This document shows, one piece after another, positions 1-6,257 of a DNA stretch of 8,357 nucleotides. Each line of letters opens with the position of its first letter. Position 1 is the first letter of the stretch. The DNA is taken from NCBI GenBank assembly GCA_945885485.1, contig CAMCYT010000108.1, positions 1 through 8,357 of the forward strand, read 5' to 3'. The translations under genes and the position numbers were made by a program. Below the pieces are notes generated by a model. That model saw nothing but the letters and a program-made list of their open reading frames with translations. It was not told where the DNA came from and ran no database searches. This DNA is from Prosthecobacter debontii. GTDB lineage: Bacteria > Verrucomicrobiota > Verrucomicrobiia > Verrucomicrobiales > Akkermansiaceae.

Positions 1-2
1 TA

Positions 3-215
3 ATGAGTCATGAAGGTCAGCGGTTGACTGCTGCATTCGATCTCAAAGAAAAGAATCAAGAGGTAGATGATGGTAAATTGGTGCCTCTAGAGTCAGATAA
101 ATATGTGAGAGTGCAGGTGAAGCTCACGCGGAATGAACTTGGTGGAGAATACCTTTTGATCCTTAACGAGCTGAAGGCCTGCCATTGGATGGATTCAGAT
201 TCATCAAAATTCTGA
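3..215 (+). CDS. C-terminal fragment, possibly of an alpha-2-macroglobulin-like protein
   Basis: The frame is open at the left edge: the codon before the first ATG ends in TA and cannot be a stop. This is therefore probably the 3' end of a longer gene and not a 70-residue protein. The segment with DGKLVPLE, then YVRVQVKLTRNE, then GEYLLILNELKAC resembles the C-terminal domain of bacterial alpha-2-macroglobulin-like proteins, which carry 'VGD-VxVRLTI...DYVLLxDxRAAC'. Those proteins are large periplasmic or secreted protease traps. In the family the chain usually continues well beyond this motif, but here it ends 12 residues later (HWMDSDSSKF), so the tail may be truncated or decayed. The gene converges on the ThuA-like gene with only 7 bases between the stop codons. 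The family call rests on recall of the motif without an alignment and is tentative. Confidence 0.4.
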   Translation: MSHEGQRLTAAFDLKEKNQEVDDGKLVPLESDKYVRVQVKLTRNELGGEYLLILNELKACHWMDSDSSKF

Positions 216-222
216 GGATTTT

Positions 223-1023
223 CTATTTTTTCTCAGCCGCCCATACCACGGCGTCGGCTAGCAATTTGATGAAAACCGGATCGCTGAATGTTTCGTTGGT
301 GTGTCCGTAGGTGGTGCCGAAGACTCGGGTGCCGTGGAAATCGTTGACCCAGATGACCGGATACTCTTCGCCGGTTTTCTCACTCTTTGAAGTGGCGAGC
401 GCCGTGGTTTTTGGCCAGACCTTGGTGATGATGTAGAGCTCATCCATGGGTGTGACCCAGTCGGTTGGAAAGTCCTTCATCACAGGGTGATCGGCCGCCA
501 TGACTTTCACTGGGTATTTGCTCTGATGCTCATGTTGCTTGCTGGTCACTCCGAGAAACTCACGCCAATCATCGATCTGTGCTGAGCGGTAGGTGTGCAT
601 CGCGCAATGCACCACCACTGCCGGTGTGCCGGCTTTATGGGCCTCGGTGATTTTACGAATGTAAGCTTCGTCCTTGGTATTGGCGAAACATTCGTTGTGG
701 ATGACAACATCATAAGGCTTCGCCCAATTCGGATCGTCATAAAGCGGGATCTGCGCGTCGGTGCCTTTACCTTCGTTGACCAAATTAATATCGACCTTCG
801 CGTGTTTGGGAATCCCCGCCATCATAGCGGCGGACTGGAATTCGTAATCGTGGCAGCAACCACCGGTGACGATCAGAACTTTGAGCGGCTCTTCGATTTT
901 GGGCGATTCTTTTTCGGTTGTTACTTTTTTCTCTTCCGGCTCGGTGCAACCGCTGGCGACAAGCGCTACTACTCCAGCGAGAGCCATCAAGATGCCGTGT
1001 CTTTTTTCGTTCATGATTTTCAT
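223..1023 (-). CDS. ThuA-like domain lipoprotein
   Basis: Exported protein with a single ThuA-like (trehalose utilisation, class-I glutamine-amidotransferase-like fold) domain. The reading frame opens at a GTG at 1053, but the ATG at 1021-1023 (or the one at 1012-1014) fits better, because it leaves a short basic start (MNEKRH), a hydrophobic stretch and a lipobox-like VASGC. Cys 36 of the longest frame would be lipidated. A charged linker rich in Glu and Lys follows. In longest-frame numbering, family motifs are VLIVTGGCCHDY (59-70), YDVVIHNE (114-121), VVVHCAMHT (146-154), HPV (189-191), DELY (204-207) and GTTYGHTNETF (246-256). ThuA-like proteins are common in Planctomycetota and Verrucomicrobiota, often linked to sugar metabolism, but their biochemical activity is poorly defined, so no reaction is assigned. 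The gene lies just downstream of the DUF2062 gene and is probably cotranscribed with it. No start has a clear Shine-Dalgarno sequence. Confidence 0.85.
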   Translation of the reverse strand: MKIMNEKRHGILMALAGVVALVASGCTEPEEKKVTTEKESPKIEEPLKVLIVTGGCCHDYEFQSAAMMAGIPKHAKVDINLVNEGKGTDAQIPLYDDPNWAKPYDVVIHNECFANTKDEAYIRKITEAHKAGTPAVVVHCAMHTYRSAQIDDWREFLGVTSKQHEHQSKYPVKVMAADHPVMKDFPTDWVTPMDELYIITKVWPKTTALATSKSEKTGEEYPVIWVNDFHGTRVFGTTYGHTNETFSDPVFIKLLADAVVWAAEKK

Positions 1024-1087
1024 TGGTGCAAACTTAAGGAGAGGGATCTGCACGGCAAGGAAAATGGTTTTGATGACAATTCAAACA

Positions 1088-1600
1088 CTAGGCTTTCTCA
1101 TGCTTCTCGCGCAATGTTGCGGAATGTCCCAGTTTCAAGAGAAGCTTTTTAAGTATGGGAAGAGAGATGATATACAGGATAGGAATAAGAAAGATGGCAC
1201 TGATCGCCCATGCCTCGATGCCGTAGAGGGCGGCCATGCCGAAGTCGCTGGCGAATTGGGCGGGATCGTTTTTGAACTGTCCGATCAGTTGGGGGATGGA
1301 GAACTTGATGAGGGGGACACCGTTGGACATTTGGCCGAGGCGGATGTAGACGAGAATGAGCGCGAGTTGGAGCGGATAGGTGAAGGTTTTAAAAAGGTGG
1401 AGGATGGGTTGGTTGAGTCTAAATAAATGCCCGATGATAACGCACACGATGGAGGTACTGCCCATGATGGGAAAAATGCCGAGAGTGACGCCGAGGGAAA
1501 CGCTCCAGGAGAGTTTCTCAGGAGAGGTGCCTTGCTTGAGCTGGTTCACGATGGGGCGAACGACCCAACGGTAGAAGCGGCTCTCTGGGTTGAGGGTCAT
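1088..1600 (-). CDS. DUF2062 domain membrane protein
   Basis: Protein of 170 residues with the DUF2062 signature. An N-terminal amphipathic region (RFYRWVVRPIVNQLKQG) is followed by the family's glycine/proline motif in a hydrophobic stretch, LGVTLGIFPIMGSTS (36-50). Further hydrophobic segments lie at about 66-88 and 128-150, so three inner-membrane spans are likely, with a basic C-terminus (KKLLLKLGHS...REKHEKA). The biochemical role of DUF2062 is not established; in other bacteria the domain also occurs fused to glycosyltransferases or methyltransferases. It starts 86 bases downstream of the Cfa-like gene on the same strand and may be the distal part of the lipid operon. The ATG at 1598-1600 is the natural family start. 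The gap upstream holds nothing obvious beyond a short AGAGACC duplication near 1614-1627. Confidence 0.8.
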   Translation of the reverse strand: MTLNPESRFYRWVVRPIVNQLKQGTSPEKLSWSVSLGVTLGIFPIMGSTSIVCVIIGHLFRLNQPILHLFKTFTYPLQLALILVYIRLGQMSNGVPLIKFSIPQLIGQFKNDPAQFASDFGMAALYGIEAWAISAIFLIPILYIISLPILKKLLLKLGHSATLREKHEKA

Positions 1601-1686
1601 TACTTGAAGATGTTAGAGACCAGAGACCAGAAGTTGGAGTTATTCTGCGTAGTTCGTCGTTTTGATTGAGGTTTAAAACTTACAAT

Positions 1687-3006
1687 TTAAATTTTTAAAT
1701 TATTCGGTCGGGTGTAGACGGCTTGTACTACGGAGATGTTGCGGGTGGCGAAGCCGGCTTGGCAGTATTTGAGGTAGTAGTTCCAAGTGCGGATGAACGG
1801 GGTGTCGAAACCGAGGGGGCGGATTTGATCGAGTTTGGCGTTAAAGGTTTCGTGCCAGGTGTTGAGGGTACGGGCGTAGTCTAGTCCGAGGTCTTCCAAG
1901 TGGTAGATGAAGAGGTTGCTGGTTTTGTTGATGACTTCGTTGACTCGTCCGACGGAAAGCAGGAGTGATCCAGGGAAAATGACTTTTTGGATCCAATCGA
2001 CGCCTTTTGTCAGAGATTTATAACGGCAATCAGGAACCGTGATGTATTGCACGGCGAGTAAGCCCTGAGGTGCGAGGACTTCGTGGCATTTCGCGAAGAA
2101 GGATTCATGGAATTTGTGGCCGACGGCTTCGAGCATTTCGATGGAGACGATTTTGTCATATTTGCCGGTGATGAGTCGGTAATCTTGAATGCGAATTTCA
2201 ACGAGGTGAGAGAGACCGGCTTTTTCGATGCGGGCGCGGGCGTAAGCTGCTTGGGCTTCGGAGATGGTGACGGCGCTGACTTTGCAGCCGAATTTTTCTG
2301 CAGCGTGATGAGAGAAACCACCCCAACCGCAGCCGATTTCGAGAACGTGATCGGTGGGTTTGAGTTGGAGCTTGCGGCAGAGCGCGTCGTATTTTTCGGT
2401 CTGGGCTTGGGCGAGGGTTTGGGTTTCCGGTGTGAATTTTGCGGAGGAGTAGGTCATCGTTTCATCGAGCCAGAGCGAATAGAACTCATTTCCGAGATCG
2501 TAGTGCTCGGCGATATTGCGTCGCGAGGTTTCGATGGTGTTAGAACGTTTTAGGTGGCGGAACCAGTTGACGATTTTGAGGAAGTTGACGCCAGGGAGAG
2601 TGGAGGAATCGGTGTCATCGCCTTGGATGGAATTCATGTTGAGCGCGAACCATGAAATGACAGCGGCGATGTCAGGGGTGTCCCAGATGCCATCGGTGTA
2701 GGCCTCGCCCATGCCGATGTTGCCGTAGAACATGCAGCGTTTGAAAAACTCCTCGCGATCGCTGAGGGTGATGCGGGCGGTGATGGGCGCGCCTGCTTCG
2801 CCGAAGTGGAGGCTTTGGCCGTCGGGGTAGGTGAGGGAGAGTCCGCCGGAGGTGAATTTGCGGAAGAGGGAGAGGACGATGCGTTCGGGTAGGGTGATGG
2901 AAGAGTTTTTTTCACCGCACCCCACTTCGCCAAGGCTACGAGGGGCAGGAAGCCGCGAAGGACGCAAAGGATCGCAAGGTTCGGATTGTGATGAGGACTG
3001 TTCCAT
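1687..3006 (-). CDS. Cyclopropane-fatty-acyl-phospholipid synthase family SAM-dependent methyltransferase
   Basis: SAM-dependent enzyme of 439 residues that in its family acts on the double bond of unsaturated acyl chains in phospholipids, giving cyclopropane or methyl/methylene-branched products. Visible motifs are HYDLGNEFY (168-176), MTYSSAKF (184-191), the SAM-binding loop VLEIGCGWGGF (221-231), IEMLEAVGH (289-297), FPGSLLL (344-350) and the C-terminal QAGFATRNISVVQ (416-428). The region before about residue 160 is the usual Cfa N-terminal domain (GLSLTYPDG, FGNIGMGE-like FYGNIGMGE). The first ATG lies upstream of a stretch (about residues 10-32) that reads like translated dispersed repeat and not family sequence. 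No alternative ATG or GTG follows it before the conserved region, so the ATG at 3006 is kept. The exact product (cyclopropane, methyl-branched, or furan precursor) cannot be read from the sequence. It follows the FAD enzyme and DUF1365 genes, a trio also seen in other bacteria. Confidence 0.88.
   Translation of the reverse strand: MEQSSSQSEPCDPLRPSRLPAPRSLGEVGCGEKNSSITLPERIVLSLFRKFTSGGLSLTYPDGQSLHFGEAGAPITARITLSDREEFFKRCMFYGNIGMGEAYTDGIWDTPDIAAVISWFALNMNSIQGDDTDSSTLPGVNFLKIVNWFRHLKRSNTIETSRRNIAEHYDLGNEFYSLWLDETMTYSSAKFTPETQTLAQAQTEKYDALCRKLQLKPTDHVLEIGCGWGGFSHHAAEKFGCKVSAVTISEAQAAYARARIEKAGLSHLVEIRIQDYRLITGKYDKIVSIEMLEAVGHKFHESFFAKCHEVLAPQGLLAVQYITVPDCRYKSLTKGVDWIQKVIFPGSLLLSVGRVNEVINKTSNLFIYHLEDLGLDYARTLNTWHETFNAKLDQIRPLGFDTPFIRTWNYYLKYCQAGFATRNISVVQAVYTRPNNLKI
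2913..2978. repeat. Dispersed-repeat mosaic inside the 5' end of the cfa-like gene
   Basis: On the plus strand a segment containing CCCACTTCGCCAAGGCTACG (2921-2940) is followed by a 9-10-base periodic block, CCGCGAAGGACGCAAAGG (2953-2970), that continues with ATCGCAAG. This resembles the widespread GCGAAGGACGCAAAGGA-type intergenic repeats of environmental bacteria, and its spacing is like that of the ACCACGGAGAGCACAGAG copies elsewhere in the window. On the minus strand it is translated in frame as about residues 10-32 of the Cfa-like protein (LRPSRLPAPRSLGEVGCG). The repeat assignment is by recognition; the number of genomic copies is not known. Confidence 0.55.
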
Positions 3007-3052
3007 ACAGATTATGTTTAGTGATTTGGAAGTTGGATGTGTCTTGCGAAGT

Positions 3053-3083
3053 ATTTGACCACAGAGGCACGGAGAGCGCAGAG
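3053..3083. repeat. ACCACAGAG-type dispersed repeat, single arm
   Basis: TTTGACCACAGAGGCACGGA, continuing GAGCGCAGAG, closely matches the left arm of the hairpin at 5218-5245 (TTTTGACCACGGAGAGCACA...). The shared TTTGACCAC lead-in shows that similarity extends past the arm itself. It occupies the gap between the DUF1365 stop codon and the Cfa-like start. No inverted partner lies next to it. Confidence 0.75.
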
Positions 3084-3092
3084 ATTTGAGAT

Positions 3093-3851
3093 TTAGAGTT
3101 TAGAATTTAAAGTTTTTATAGGTGTGGATTTTGAGAAGTGGGGGATTTGTTTCAGGAAGAGGAGGATGGCGTGGAGGTGGATGCGGAAGATGATGGAGAG
3201 CGAGATGAGAGGATATTTTACGGCAAACCATGCGAGACGTGAAGCGGTGAGTTTGTGTTGGTCACCACGGATGGCGGAGAGGAGTGTGGGTTTGACGTCG
3301 GTGAGGTTGTCGATGTGGACCGTCCAGTTTTCAGAAGGTTGCCCAACGCGGAAGTGAAAGGTATCGTTCGGATCGGAGAAGGGGGATACGTAAAAGTTTT
3401 TTGCGACGGTGTGGTTGAAGCTGTCTTCGGTGTTGGGTTCACCTAGGGGGAAGAGTTTCATTTCTCGATAGGTGTTGGTGACCTCAGCGACGGCGGTGAT
3501 GGGTTCGCCTGTATTACGGTAGATGTAGTAGAAAGAAACTGGGTTGAACGAGTAACCGAGCACGCGGGGGAAAGTGATCAGAATGATTTTTGCATCGGCT
3601 GGAATTGCGGTGTCTTTTTCCGAAAGCCATGTGGTGAGATTTTGTCGGATAGTTTTTTCCGGGTCGGTGTTGATATGATCGCGGTTATCGATGGAGAAGA
3701 GGTTGAAGCGATTTTGGGAAAGCAGGGGGACGTTAGGAAAAGAATCGAGATCGATGGCGAGCATGAATACTCGGTATTGGAAGGCGTGCTTTTTTGGGGA
3801 GATGCGGGTGTGGGTAACGTTGCATTCATAGATGGAATTTCCGTTGATCAT
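3093..3851 (-). CDS. DUF1365 domain-containing protein
   Basis: Protein of 252 residues from the family that regularly sits between an FAD oxidoreductase and a Cfa-like methyltransferase. The frame is open further upstream to 4004, but those 51 extra codons overlap the conserved end of the preceding gene and look non-native. The ATG at 3849-3851 overlaps that gene's TGA as ATGA, and the family-like sequence starts there (MINGNSIYECNVTHTRISPK). Conserved features are HTRISPKKHAFQYRVFML (14-31), VLGYSFNPVSFYYIY (97-111), EVTNTYREMK (123-132) and KNFYVSPF (151-158). The C-terminal part has a hydrophobic stretch near 209-235 ending HLHAILLFLKQIPHF, which may associate with membrane. The biochemical role is unknown; the context implies a part in modifying acyl chains together with its neighbours. 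The ATGA overlap implies translational coupling to the FAD enzyme. Confidence 0.87.
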   Translation of the reverse strand: MINGNSIYECNVTHTRISPKKHAFQYRVFMLAIDLDSFPNVPLLSQNRFNLFSIDNRDHINTDPEKTIRQNLTTWLSEKDTAIPADAKIILITFPRVLGYSFNPVSFYYIYRNTGEPITAVAEVTNTYREMKLFPLGEPNTEDSFNHTVAKNFYVSPFSDPNDTFHFRVGQPSENWTVHIDNLTDVKPTLLSAIRGDQHKLTASRLAWFAVKYPLISLSIIFRIHLHAILLFLKQIPHFSKSTPIKTLNSKL

Positions 3852-5173
3852 GCTGGGATTTCGGAATTGAGCGCGAGTCCCGACTTTATCGGGAGAACTG
3901 GACTCGCGCGGTCCACTTGCCGCCACGGGTCTTGGTTGAGGATTTGTTCGCAAAGGCGGTGAGCAGACCAGATGCCATCCTCGTGAAAGCCATATCTCTG
4001 CCATGCGCCACAGTAGAAACGGTTGGTGTGGTTGCCGTCGAAGTTGAGATCTGGAATGCGATCTTGGGCTTTGATCGCTGCGCTACTGAAGACGGGATGC
4101 TCGTATTCGAGTTCGTGATGGATTTTTTCCGGAGCGATTTCGCCCGGAGGATTGATGGAAACGAAGTAGTTTTCGTTTTCCGAGACGCCTTGGAGGCTGT
4201 TCATCCAATAATGCGTGGAGTGTTTTCCAGAGGGTTCGATACGGTAGTTCCACGAGGCCCAAGCGCGCTTGGTTTGCGGCATGTAACGGGGATCGGTGTG
4301 GACGACAGCTCTGTTGGGTTGATAGTTAAAATGACAGAGAATATCGCTTTCGAGTGGAGTAGGAGATTCTAGGAGTTTTAGCGATTGATCTCCATGCGAG
4401 GCAAAGATGATTTGGTCAAAATGCTGCGAGCTTCCATCAGCGAGAGTGACTTTATTTTCTGCGGATACAGTGCGGACAGGATTTTCCGTTACGATTTGGG
4501 TTTTAAAAGGAGTGATGATTTTTTCGACGTATTGGCGAGAGCCATCAACCACAGTACGCCATGGGTGCTGGGTATCGAGACCGAGGAAGCCGTGGTTGTG
4601 CCAGAAGCGCATGAGAGTTCGAGCGGGGAAATCGTTGATCCGTTCTGGTGGAGACGACCAGACCGCGGCGGCCATGGGGGAGAGATACCAATTTAAAAAA
4701 TCTTCTCCGTAGCCGCGGGCTTTCACATAATCGGCGAGTGAGAGATCTCCGTATTGAGGGTTCGCGAGTTCTTCTACTGTCTCTTTGTTGAAGCGATTGA
4801 TCTGGAGCAGCATTTTCCAGTAGCGAGCGCGGAACAGGTTTTTGCGTTGAGCGAAGAGCAGGTTGAGCGAACCACCATTGAACTCCACATCAGCTGGAAT
4901 GTGTTGCACGGAAAACGACATCTCCGTGGGTTTGGTTTCGACTTCGAGTTCTTTGAATAGGCGGGTGAGGTGCGGATAGGTGACTTCGTTGTAAACCATG
5001 AAGCCGGTATCTAGCGGGAGGTGCTTGCCGTTTTCCTTAACGGTTACCGTGTTGGAATGTCCTCCGATGCGGCGGTCTTTTTCAAACAGGGTGACGTTGA
5101 AATTCCGATGCAAGAAGTGCGCGCAGGCGAGCCCGGAGATGCCTGTTCCGATGATGGCGATTTTCTTCTGCAA
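3848..5173 (-). CDS. FAD-dependent oxidoreductase (amine oxidase / phytoene desaturase-like), lipid cluster
   Basis: Flavoprotein of 441 residues. The N-terminal dinucleotide-binding fold has IAIIGTGISGLACA (5-18, GxGxxG) and the acidic strand end plus second motif FEKDRRIGGHSNT (30-42), then LDTGFMVYNE (54-63). The C-terminal FAD contact is FYCGAWQRYGFHEDG (386-400). This is the subgroup clustered with DUF1365 and Cfa-like genes; an acyl-chain redox step is inferred, and the substrate is unproven. The start is TTG (5171-5173), chosen because family homology begins directly after it (MQKKIAIIG); the bases before it are two tandem ATTCATT units with no Shine-Dalgarno. The frame stays open upstream into the repeat, so a start further upstream is not formally excluded. 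Beyond about residue 417 the chain continues past the usual family end, and residues 422-435 are encoded by a palindromic element. The last codon overlaps the DUF1365 start (ATGA). Confidence 0.88.
   Translation of the reverse strand: MQKKIAIIGTGISGLACAHFLHRNFNVTLFEKDRRIGGHSNTVTVKENGKHLPLDTGFMVYNEVTYPHLTRLFKELEVETKPTEMSFSVQHIPADVEFNGGSLNLLFAQRKNLFRARYWKMLLQINRFNKETVEELANPQYGDLSLADYVKARGYGEDFLNWYLSPMAAAVWSSPPERINDFPARTLMRFWHNHGFLGLDTQHPWRTVVDGSRQYVEKIITPFKTQIVTENPVRTVSAENKVTLADGSSQHFDQIIFASHGDQSLKLLESPTPLESDILCHFNYQPNRAVVHTDPRYMPQTKRAWASWNYRIEPSGKHSTHYWMNSLQGVSENENYFVSINPPGEIAPEKIHHELEYEHPVFSSAAIKAQDRIPDLNFDGNHTNRFYCGAWQRYGFHEDGIWSAHRLCEQILNQDPWRQVDRASPVLPIKSGLALNSEIPA
3871..3909. repeat. Two-tier palindromic element in the 3' end of the FAD oxidoreductase gene
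   Basis: The outer arms GCGCGAGTCC (3871-3880) and GGACTCGCGC (3900-3909) are perfect inverted repeats. Nested inside are TCCCGA (3878-3883) and TCGGGA (3889-3894) around the loop CTTTA. The outer and inner arms share three bases, so the two stems may be alternatives or combine with a bulge. The element is translated as residues 422-435 of the flavoprotein and lies 20 bases before the DUF1365 start codon. It looks like a REP-type intergenic palindrome captured in a reading frame; its copy number elsewhere is unknown. Confidence 0.7.
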
Positions 5174-5217
5174 AATGAATAATGAATATTTGTTAGATCT
5201 TATAGGTGAAGATTTTG

Positions 5218-5292
5218 ACCACGGAGAGCACAGAGAACACAGAGGTGGTTTTGATTAAATTCTTGCCTCTGTGTTCTCTGCGTCTCTGTGGT
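5218..5292. repeat. Inverted pair of ACCACGGAGAGCACAGAG-type repeats (large hairpin)
   Basis: The left arm at 5218-5245 (ACCACGGAGAGCACAGAGAA, then CACAGAGG) is nearly complementary to the right arm at 5266-5292, with an AT-rich 20-base spacer (5246-5265). The inner 13 bases of each arm match perfectly; the outer parts differ by a few bases and one indel. The same repeat type recurs as a single arm at 3058-3083. The right arm abuts the desaturase stop codon (TAA then CCACAGAG on the minus strand). The transcript would fold into a long stem-loop between the desaturase and the FAD oxidoreductase gene. There is no U-tract typical of an intrinsic terminator, so a role as an attenuator or mRNA stabiliser is only possible. 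Confidence 0.85.
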
Positions 5293-6245
5293 TAGGAATT
5301 TTTTAGAGATTTTGCCTCTTCGATGACGGCCTTTGGAACGGGTCGGAGATCCCATACTAAACCAAATATGGAGAGGAGTTTCAGGATGTAGTATGTGGGG
5401 TCGATCTCGTGAGGGAGGAAACCTTGGCGGGTGGAGTGCGGGAAGCGGTGGTGGTTGTTGTGCCAACCTTCGCCTAGGGTTATGAGGGCGAGGAAGAAAT
5501 TGTTGCGTGAATCGTCCTCGGTATTGAAGCGGCGTTTTCCCCAGACGTGAGCGAGGGAGTTGATGAATAAAGTGCCGTGGAGCAGTACGGTGGTGGTAAT
5601 AAAGAATGTCCATACGAAGAACTGCCACATCGTGGTGCCTAAGGATGGGGCAAATGTTTCGAGTGCCCAACCGATGGCTAGCATGACGATGCCGAAGGCG
5701 ATGGGTACAACTTGGTCGAAGCGGTTCAGCCAGACCAGTTCGGGAAATTTCACGAGGTCGGGGATGGCTTTGTAGTTGGTGGGGAAATTACGTTTCGATG
5801 TTAGCCAACCGATGTGTGACCAGACAAAGCCGCTGATGCGTGGGGAGTGGATATCTTCTTCTTCGTCGGAATGCTTGTGGTGATGGCGATGTGTGGCGGC
5901 CCACCATAGCGAGCCGCGTTGCATGGAGGTGTTGCCGACTACGGCGAGAATGAGCTGGAAGGCTCGTGAGGTTTTGTAAGAGCGATGCGCGAAGTAGCGA
6001 TGGTAGAAACCGGTGATCGCGAACATGCGGATGAAATAAAGCGCGACCGCAGCAATGACCGCGATGGGGCTGATACCGACCCAAATCACGGCGAAGCAAC
6101 CGATGTGCAAAAAAATAAACGGTATGGTGCGTTGCCAATCGATCTTGTCGGGAAGGGTCGATGGATCTGGATCGCCGGGAGCGCGGTAGTCAGAATCCCA
6201 CCAGTGGCCGATCATGGTTGTGAATGCTTTGATGCGTGGAGTCAT
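5292..6245 (-). CDS. Membrane fatty acyl desaturase (delta-9 / stearoyl-CoA desaturase type)
   Basis: Integral membrane di-iron desaturase of 317 residues, inserting a cis double bond into a saturated acyl chain with O2 and reductant. All three histidine clusters are present: HRYFAH (82-87, HxxxxH), HRHHH (119-123, HxxHH) and HNNHH (262-266, HxxHH), plus the NSLAH motif (229-233) of the acyl-CoA desaturase family. Hydrophobic segments lie near 41-79, 95-105, 180-197 and 206-230, giving the expected four-span topology with the His boxes on the cytoplasmic side. Length is usual for bacterial members. It starts at an ATG 12 bases after the stop of the NTF2-like gene, so the two are probably cotranscribed. 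Its TAA stop sits exactly where the inverted repeat begins. Position specificity (delta-9 or other) and acyl carrier (CoA or phospholipid) cannot be told. It may provide the unsaturated chain used by the Cfa-like enzyme downstream. Confidence 0.93.
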   Translation of the reverse strand: MTPRIKAFTTMIGHWWDSDYRAPGDPDPSTLPDKIDWQRTIPFIFLHIGCFAVIWVGISPIAVIAAVALYFIRMFAITGFYHRYFAHRSYKTSRAFQLILAVVGNTSMQRGSLWWAATHRHHHKHSDEEEDIHSPRISGFVWSHIGWLTSKRNFPTNYKAIPDLVKFPELVWLNRFDQVVPIAFGIVMLAIGWALETFAPSLGTTMWQFFVWTFFITTTVLLHGTLFINSLAHVWGKRRFNTEDDSRNNFFLALITLGEGWHNNHHRFPHSTRQGFLPHEIDPTYYILKLLSIFGLVWDLRPVPKAVIEEAKSLKNS

Positions 6246-6257
6246 GGTTTCTGAAAA

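Noticed and set aside
595..1152. Long plus-strand open frames opposite the ThuA-like gene (595-1152 and 866-1426)
   Set aside because: They lie antisense to genes with clear family motifs, have no recognisable domain, and look like frame shadows.
2083..2553. Plus-strand open frame of 156 codons opposite the Cfa-like gene
   Set aside because: Antisense to the SAM-binding domain, with a Gly/Phe/Glu-skewed composition typical of a complement-strand shadow.
3011..3016. CATAAT on the minus strand as a -10 box ahead of the Cfa-like gene
   Set aside because: There is no matching -35, no extended TGn, and it is AT-rich surroundings only four bases from the ATG; too weak to annotate.
5218..5292. CRISPR array or attachment site at the repeat pair
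   Set aside because: There are only two copies, in inverted orientation with one short spacer, and no cas, integrase or tRNA gene nearby.
5218..5292. Intrinsic terminator between the desaturase and the flavoprotein gene
   Set aside because: The hairpin is strong but is not followed by a U-tract on the minus strand.
5200..5670. Minus-strand open frame ending in a TETQRTQR...LCVLCALRG tail
   Set aside because: It overlaps the desaturase in another frame, and the tail is a translated dispersed repeat, a well-known source of false proteins.
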